A stretch of 64,000 nt of DNA. Source: Jackrogersella multiformis (lineage: Eukaryota > Ascomycota > Sordariomycetes > Xylariales > Hypoxylaceae). Under the pieces are notes generated by a model. The model was not told where the DNA came from and did not search any database. It saw only the letters and a list, made by a program, of their open reading frames with translations. The position numbers were made by a program, and so were the translations under genes. Location: assembly GCA_902806575.1 (NCBI GenBank), contig CADCXD010000004.1, positions 558,001-622,000 on the forward strand, read 5' to 3'. How positions within the stretch are numbered: the stretch's first letter is position 1; each line of letters opens with the position of its first letter. Positions 56,131 to 64,000 of the stretch are shown in pieces.

Positions 56131-58173
56131 CGTCGTCAGCGTTACTATATCCGGACCCCAGAGGACCTGTTAAGCATGTTGATCTAAATTTCGTAGGCAG
56201 CCCTTCTACCGGAGCTCTCTCAATCGTGGCTTTCGACCGCGTGCTCGGATTTGGATATGAAAATTGAGACGCAAGCAATCTATGAACCCCCCGGTAGCCC
56301 GACCTGTAGACGAGGCAAGTTCGTTTCAATTAAAGAAAGGCGGGAGAAGAATATAATCGAGCGGGGGAGGATGCCACATGGATAAACAAGAAAATGGACG
56401 GAGAGAACTACCTGGGGAGACGGTAGACAGAAGAATGGAAGAAAGGGCCGAGGAGGAAAGCCGTGTCCCATCCGTGCCACGTCTATCTCCTTACAAACAC
56501 TCTGCTCATCCCACCTTTCGAAGCTCTGGCAGTTTCCAGGGTTGCTGATGCTGGTGGATGAGGGACTAATACTACCTAGCTAGGTTATTATCCCCAAACT
56601 CCGCCAAGCCGGGAGGATGTGCAGTCGGAGCTTTGATTCGCTAGACGGAGCTGGGATCGACAGCTTGGGTTCAGCCAACTGCTTCGCTGCCGTCCGAGAT
56701 TCCTCAGCAAGGAATAAGCCATATGCACGGAGCCACGGTCGCAACGGAGTCGACGCATCACCAAAACCGGATTGGTGCTGGTGCTACCTCCAATGAAAAG
56801 GCCCGAACTACAGCTGTATTCTGGGAGGCTCGTTTTTAACTTGATCCTTAAGGCCTGAGATATAATAGACCTGCGTAGTACTATTAGACCTACCAGATAA
56901 GTGAACCGGGTATCTAGCAGCCCTAGGGGTAGGTAAGGGATCTGACCAAAGATCTGCAGGAACAATAATATTTCGCGGAACGTGGGCATACCTGCTAGGT
57001 GTTGGAGATCCAGGGGGTCCAATCACCTACTCTATATCGTATTTACACTACATAAATACCTACCTTTTTATATATGTGTGTACCTAAGGCAGCTAGGGTA
57101 GCAAGAGTAAAAACAAATCTACCCTAATAGCAACGAGTGTTTCAAGAAACAAGTCCCTACATAGGGGGAAAAAAAGGGAAAAAAAACTGCACCCCGGTAA
57201 AGAGACAGGGGTAGGTACTTATCGTCGATTTCCTTGCTGCCCTGAACACTTGATACACCAAAACAGATCCTCGCCTGTCACGGAAGGTCAATGATACGAT
57301 TGGATTACCTATCTATCACCTTAAATAGCTCGGGGATCGTTTTCGGCTCATACCTCTTTTTGCGAGGATGGTTATATGCTTTTTTAATTTACCCGGCAGT
57401 TTTGCAACGCTTTAGCAAAGTTACTTAACTGCACATATTGTCTGGTAAGGTATAATTTATGTTTATCTAGGTGCCTAGGGACCAAGGTAATAACCGTAAA
57501 CACGTATCGCTAGATACCTATTTTCAGTGTTGCTTAATTGTATGATTCGGGTCATTAGGACAAGCAAGACGAGATGCCCTCAACGTGCCCCAAAATAAAA
57601 ATGGTCACATCAAATGGCCGAATAAAAATAGCCAACAGAATGATCAATAATTAACACGTTACATAATAAACTACAAAATAAACAAGAGTCTAGAATTCCA
57701 AGTTATAAAGATTAAAAGATCATAAGTACAATTCAATTCCTATGTAAATAGAATTAAGAGTCGTGGTATAGCCCGCCGCGACTTTCCATCATCTTGCAAA
57801 CACCTTTTTTTACTGCGAAAAATTTCAAAGCCTCGTTGCCGGAACTGTTTAAATCTAGCAATCTTCCGCGGGCTGGGAGAGAGAGGAGAGATCGTCGTCG
57901 CCGACGACCTTTATCGAAAAAACAAAAGAAAACAAAAACCTGAACCGGAGCGGATAGATGGCATCGACACAGCAGTTAGTTCCGGCGCCGCTTCGCCCGT
58001 TTCATCAAAACGATAGTCCTGAACGCCAGCTTTGTTCATCAAGCTTCTCATTATCCTGCTCCACCAATTTTGGTATCCCCCTTTACTCCCGGCGTCCGTT
58101 GTGTACTCCAGCATCGCGAACCAGGATCCCTCAGATCCCCTAGGGCGTCTAGTATCCCTCAGGGCGTCTAGTA
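56131..58173. other. 2-kb spacer between glycosyltransferase and DOCK genes
   Basis: A minus frame at 56588-57022 lacks an ATG start and looks random. Motif copies at 56570-56585 and 57060. Poly-A/T tracts near 57165-57190 and 57900-57935 mark the 3' region of the DOCK gene. No gene supported. Confidence 0.4.
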
Positions 58174-61100
58174 TTATTCCTCGTTTACCCCGCCTACGAA
58201 GAAGCCGTTCTGTTTGCTCGGTTTCTTTCCCAGCTTCAGCATGCTGAGCCTCTTCCTGACCGAGTTGAACCCCATCCCGCCGTCGCCAGGCCTGTCGAAG
58301 TCCCTCTCGACCACGTCGACCACCTCTTTGCTCTTGCGCGTCCGATCTATCGCCCAATCGGGCGCGGTCGGGCCCACGATGCCGTTCGGATAGGGCTGAG
58401 CGTACGGGTTCGAGCCGAGATTGGTGTCGTTCGATTGGGCGCGGAATATGCTCCTCCGGTTGGAGCTGTCCTTGCCCCTGCTCACTTGGCTGTTAGAATC
58501 GCTGTCGCCCTTTGCCTGCTTCAAGCTCGACGCGTCTCCGTTCGACTGATGGGAGTCCATCTTCTTGCCCCCCAAGAAGCTAAGCCTGGTCCCGCGCTGC
58601 CTCATAGACAGGGTCTGAGCTGCTGCTTCTTCCACTATGCCGGCGCCGTTCGTTACCGACGCGCCGATCTTGGCTTCCGGGATGAGGTGCTCGCCGATGG
58701 GAGACGCCCGCTGCCACGTCGGCGACGGCGTAGCCGAGCCGGTGTCGCGGGACGGTTGGACGGGCGCGAAGACCGCGATCTCCGGCGCGAACGTCGACAA
58801 GAAATCTTGATCGTGTTAGCCCAAGTCAGTCAGAGTCGGTCGGTCGGCGACGGGTACTTACGTTTATGACAGTCCTCGTACCCCTTCAGGAGGACAGGAT
58901 TCTGGCTGCGAGAGAAGCTGGTCAGACACCTCTTGATCATGATCGCGTGATCGACGAGCGCCATCTTGATCGCGTTTTCTTGCTGGTCCAGCTCCGGCTC
59001 GTCGTCGTCCTCGGACTGAGGGGAGGGAAGAAGTTGGCGGTAGCTGGCGACGCTGCTCTCCGAGACGGGGTCGACCGAGATGCTGATGGCGTCTACCATC
59101 AGCTGCGCGATCTCTTCGTCGTCGTCTTCGGCTAGCCGCTTCTCGACCGTCGTCATCTCCTGCGTCTTTCGGACGATGCGCTCGAGGGCGGTCTCCTTGG
59201 CGCTTAACCGTAAGGTGTTGGCGGCCACGATCTCGCTGCGCCGCAGGATCGTAGGGAAGGGCTCGGCCGTGGTGTACAGCGTCTTTTCGGCAAAATGTGT
59301 CTCCACGGGACCGTTAGTGCTGCGCTTGGAGGACACCGAGAATATCTGGGCGTGGGCCGAGAGCAGGTAGTCTCGGATAGGCTGCGGGACCCTGGCCCGC
59401 TGGAATACCTGATGGCCCAGGTCGCGATGCGGGCCGAGGGCCGAGATCACCAAGTACTGCCCTTCGACCTCGCTATCGACGTCGCTGGAGGTGAGGATCT
59501 GGGCGGCCGGGTACTGCTCCTGCATGCGGTCCGTGAAGGCCGACGTGCGCTCGGTCGGCGAGCCCTCGTACACGAACGCCTTGTCGCGCAGGCTCAAGGG
59601 GAACCCGAGGCCTTTGTAGACGACCTTGAAATACTTCGGCACGAGCTTATCGCCCTTGGCTAGCTTCTCGTAGATCGTCGCGATGGCTCTCTCGGCCCTC
59701 GCGAGCTTGGCGAAGTCGAACACGTTGTTCTCGTACTGGGCCTGGAGTTCCTTATAGGCCGCGAGGGCGCTGCTCCAAGCCTCCCCGTCCTCGAAATGCT
59801 TGATCATGTCGAAATAGATACGCTCTTTACGCTCGAAATGCGACTGCTCCGGAAGGTCCGGGTCCTGGAGGGCCGGGGTCAGCTTCGACGGGTCCCAATC
59901 GTACAGCTCGGCGTGGAGGCGAAGGGCTAGCCCGGCTTCGGTGTGGTTCCTGGCGTCGAACTGCAGCGCCGCTAGCTGGTGGACGTATCGAATAAATATC
60001 TCCTCCTTCTGCATGTCCCTCAGGAACTCCATGAGCTGCAGGCGGTTGATCAGGTGGGACGCTTCGCTCGTGACGTCCCCGCTGTGGACGGCCACGAGGA
60101 GGTCTAAAAATTCGGCTATCGTCTCGATCAGGCTGTTCAGCGCGGAATACAGGGGGTCGCCTTGGATATGCGACAGAGGTTCGAATCTTTCGAGGAGCTC
60201 GCTGATGAAGAGCTTCTGCAAGATGCTCTCCGTCATGGTCTGGTCTTTGAAGAATCCGTCTAGGCAGTCGATCATCTCGGTCTGGATGACGGATAGGTCC
60301 TCGCTCAGCGTCCACTCGCTGACGATCATGGTCTGGAGGACTTCGACGGCCATCCTCCTCAGCCCCTCGTGGACGCTCAGGCAGAGCTCGACTATGGGGC
60401 CGACCAGCGTGGGCACGTATTGAACTTGGTAGCCGCCCATCTTTACCAGCCCGTAGCGCATCCGCTCGTCGGAGCTGGTCTCCCAGCCGATGGCTTCCCA
60501 GGTGCGCCTGAGCAGATCCGCGCCGTGCTCCCTGACGTCGCCGGCGATCTTCCAGACGGCCCTCCGCTTCTGCTCCGAGAACGTCTCGAGCGCCAGGTGC
60601 CCGCTGCCGACGAGCTTGAGCAGCGTGCAGAAGAACATCCGCCACAGCTCCGTATCGAAATCTTCCGCCTCGTCGGGGTGAGGCAGGAAAGATTCCAAGA
60701 GGATGCTCGCGAGATATTGCAGAGTCCTCATGGTAGATTTGTGGTGGTATATGTATACGCTCAGCCAGCTCGTGGGGAAGGCTTCGCCCTGGAGGATGCC
60801 CATGTACACGTGGAGCGTGTCTTTCAGGAGGCCCGCGAGGTCGTCCGCCGCCAGCTCGAGCTGCATCCCGCTGGGCGAGTTCGCGAGCGCGGACAGGATG
60901 GCCGACAGCTCTACCAAGGCCTCGTCGAACTGCACGGCGTCGCCGCATACCTGTTTGGTGGGGAACGGGTAGGTCGCGGGGAAGAGAAGCGAGAATCGGG
61001 TCTTGGGTTTCAGCTCTACAGCTTGGATAGACGAGAACGACCCTACGATCTTGGGTATGTAGTCGGGGATCTCGGAATTGAGATGGTCGACCTGGCTGGC

Positions 61101-64000
61101 CAGCACCGAGCAGCAGAGGCGGACTTGTTCTTTCCACTGGTCCGTAACTTCGTCTACCTGGCCCCAGTGGGGCGCGATCCATCTGACGGTATTGGCGCTG
61201 AGGGCGGACCGCTGCTCCGGACCGGCGAAGAGGTCTAGCTTGGAATAGTTGATGATCAGGACGAGCTTGTACAATACCAGCTTGCCCTTGACCAGGGCGC
61301 ACGAGTCCATGAAGTCGATGGCGATGTGGAGGATCTCCTCCGTCGTCAGCAGCCCCGTGAGCTCGGGTAGCCAGGTGTGAAAGTGCTGCACCGCCAGCGT
61401 CTGGCTGCCGACCAGAACCGGCGCGGTGCTCCGCATCATCGAATCGAGAGCCTTGAAGATGCTCTGCAGATGTCGAGTAAACCCGCTGGTGTTGCCCGTG
61501 ATACCGATGCCAGCCTCCTTGACCTTCTGCTGGCCTCTCGCGTGCGTGATGAACTTTAGAATCTGCCGCACGACCTTGAGGGTAGCTCGTAGTTTCCGCG
61601 CGGTCTCCGACTCGGTCGGCTTCGTTAGCAACCGCGTGAAGGACCGCACGAGACAAGGCGTGGCGAAGGGGTAGTTGAACTTGGTCTCGGCGTAGTGGTC
61701 GACCAAGGGCCCCAGGTTGAACCGGCGGTCGTGGACTATACCCAGAACCCTGATGAGGGCCGTGAAGACGAGGTCTTCGTACTCGTCGTTCCCTTGGTAC
61801 TCGACCAGGATTCCGAAGAGGGCGTCCAAGACGTCGCTCAGGAGCTTGACGACCTCGATCTCGGGCACGAATATCAGCTGCTTCAGCAAGGATGGTATCT
61901 CCTCTCTAGGGCCTTCTTTCCACTTCAGCAAGCCGAGGACTATTCGGTCCTGGGAGAACCTCGTGCTGCAGAGATACGTCTCGATCCGGAGCGTCGCGAG
62001 CGGGCCGGTGACGTCGCTCGAGTCGACGCGGGCGGCCCAGGGGAGAGTTAGATATCCACCCCTGCCTACGGGCCCGGCTTGCGCGTTTTGCGTGTACTCC
62101 TCGAGCTTATAGAGAAGCAGGGAGTGCGGGCCGTCGCCTAGAAACGCCTGCTGGTCCCACAGCGGCATGTACGCGATCGCGAACGGCGTGCCGGGCAGGT
62201 CGGAGACGGTAAATACGACGTGCGCCATGCTGACGTCGGCGGGCAGCAGCGAAAGCCGGATAGTCTGGTCCCACTGCTCGCCGCGCTCCACGGCGAATGA
62301 CCGCCACGTGCTCAGCGGCTCCGAATTCGAGGAAGGATATATGCAGTCTTCGATCCGCTCTCCCGACAGGCGCCGAACTTCGAAGGAGACCATGAGGTTG
62401 CTGCCGTGCACGTTGCTCGAGATGTTAGTAGCGCTAGCTCCGAAGCGCGAGATCAGGTTCTGCCGAGCCAGGAAGGCCTCGGTGACGGTCACGTAGATGT
62501 CGGACCTGGGCTTCGTCGGCGCGCCGGAGAATCCCATCTTGTTGGTCTTGCTGATGCCGGCGAGCAAGGTGGGAGTAGACTTGACGAGCGCGTCCGCGTC
62601 GGGATTGTTGAAAGATTTCAGGTGGATCTGCAACCGCTCCGCCCTCCTCGACTTCTCGTAGTGGCCCGACTTGCTCTCTAGTAGATCGCGAACCAGGCCG
62701 TCCCATCCTTCGGCGGTGTCGTACTTCTCGGTGGTGAACTTCGCGGACGGCGACCAGACCGTGACCACGTGCTCCGTCTCTTCGTTGTGCTTCATGACCG
62801 AGTTCAGACCCAGCACGCCGATGCCCACCATCCTCTCCGCCAGCACCTGCGTCGGCGGCGGCCCGTCCATGGACGCGCGCTGCGCTCTCGAGCCGGCGGT
62901 GCTCGGGGGAGCCCCCCCGTCCCTGCTCTCGAGCGTGTCCGTCCTAGGTCGCTCTTCGGGCTGCTCGGAGAGGGCGTCGAGCTTGGTTCCCCCTCTAGAA
63001 AATGCGGACCTCGTAGTCCCCCACATCAAGCTCCTCCTCGAAGCCTTATTGCCGCTGGAAGAAGGGGGTTTGTCTTTGGAGAACGGCGTGTTAGGTTGGC
63101 CGAACGATCCCGACCTCGATACCGGCTTGCCCGTGGCGATCTGCTGCGGCGAGCGGACCTTCACTATCAGGTACAGTTCCGAATCGGCGGACGGCCCGTC
63201 GCCGATGTCTGTGGAGGTCAGGTCGGTGAACAGGGTGCGCATCTGAGTATTCCTGGTCAGGTAGCCCATCGTGCCGCCGGACGGCACCTCGATCATGTAG
63301 CTTTCCGAGAGCGTGGTCAGGGTTCCCCCGACCGACTTGCTCACGAGGTACAGCACTAAGGTCGTGGGCTCGTTGGAGGAGCCGGCGAAGCTCCTGATGT
63401 CGACCATCAGGTGGTGCAGCGCGGACAGTTCGACGTGCGGCTGCGGGGGCTCGTCCAACAGGCTCATGACAGACTGCAGCTTCGTGATCTCCACGACGGA
63501 GTCGTCGCCAGTCAGAACCCTGCCCCTCTCGCTAGGGTCGCGCACGATAACCTCTCCTCCGCATAGCTTATTCCCCCTGACCAGGTCCCAGACCGTCTTC
63601 TCCCGCAGCGCGTTGTATTCGCGGGTCGTGAGCAGGTTGTGCAGGAACTGCCGTCTCGACAGGTCCAGAGTCTGGATCAGCTGGGATACCTTGTCGAGCT
63701 TCGCGTATTGCCTCGTCAGCAGGAGGTCGTGGAAGTTTGTCGAGTGCCACTCGCGAAGGCACGAGGCGATCTCGTCTATCAGAGGTTCCATGGTGGACGT
63801 GGGCGTCTCGTCGCCCAGCCTGAGCATCGGGACCGGCGCGGCTGGCCTGGGCGCGCCCGGCTCGCGTAGCCTCAGCTCGGGGATCCGAGCGACGGCGCCA
63901 TTCTGCTTATGCGGCCTGACTCCGTTCTCCCTATCTCTGGCGTACGATTTCCGAGTGCTAGGGGCCACCCCGCTCTTTCCGGAGTCGCTGCCGACCTGCT
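58174..64000 (-). CDS. DOCK-family guanine-nucleotide exchange factor, 5' end outside the window
   Basis: Two exons are visible, 64000-58862 and 58805-58174, joined by a 56-nt GTAAGT...CTAAC...AAG intron. The frame is open to the window edge, so the N-terminus (where family members often carry an SH3 domain) is missing. About 1,920 residues are visible. A DHR-1/C2 domain lies around 62510-62090 (SDIYVTVTEAFLARQNLISR, SFEVRRLSGERIEDCIYPSS). A long armadillo-like helical region follows. The DHR-2 catalytic module lies around 59990-59000 (LQFDARNHTEAGLALRLHAE, YFKVVYKGLGFPLSLRDKAF). Such proteins load GTP on Rac/Cdc42 GTPases and control actin and polarity. The C-terminal ~200 residues are Ser/Asn-rich and disordered. 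Confidence 0.9.

Overview
The window looks like nuclear DNA of a filamentous ascomycete (Pezizomycotina, probably Sordariomycetes; the class is inference). Genes have short spliceosomal introns (about 50-160 nt, GTRNGY donors, CTAAC-type branch points). Two transposon copies are extremely A+T-rich with almost all C turned to T, the signature of repeat-induced point mutation (RIP). The recognisable genes are fungal: a CYP53-type P450, a 2EXR protein, a DOCK-family exchange factor and a TmpA-like flavoprotein.

Layout. 1-1759 is the end of a RIP-mutated LTR retrotransposon in minus orientation. 1760-9311 is a pocket with two unrecognised genes (2629-4242, 7045-8253) and a decayed coiled-coil gene (5055-5361). 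9312-15568 is a complete RIP-mutated LTR retrotransposon of the same family in plus orientation, with matching 5-bp target duplications (TATCC). It splits a plus-strand reading frame that continues in frame on both sides (9140-9311 and 15569-15731). 15570-20190 holds relics, long spacers and a small gene (18350-18808). 20190-24408 has two metabolic genes, both minus: CYP53-like P450 and class II fructose-bisphosphate aldolase. 25874-26014 is an intron-containing tRNA-Ser(AGA). 28201-28522 is a three-exon gene for a 61-residue secreted six-cysteine peptide. 29786-34095 carries a small membrane protein, a 2EXR protein and a four-exon amidase. 37433-43520 carries a multi-pass membrane protein, a histidine phosphatase and a secreted arylsulfotransferase-like protein. 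44448-46009 is the TmpA-like flavoprotein. 48411-53542 has two hypothetical genes and a kinase plus pseudokinase protein. 54556-64000 has a type II membrane glycosyltransferase and the 5'-truncated DOCK gene.

Genes do not form an obvious metabolic cluster. Housekeeping genes (aldolase, DOCK, glycosyltransferase, tRNA) are interspersed with lineage-specific genes and repeats. Nearly all spacers, and several introns, contain short palindromic copies of an ACCTAGGTAGGTACCT-type motif, which I did not find in confident exons.

Exon boundaries were assigned by eye from splice signals, reading-frame continuity and family resemblance. No search was run, so family names rest on recognisable motifs.
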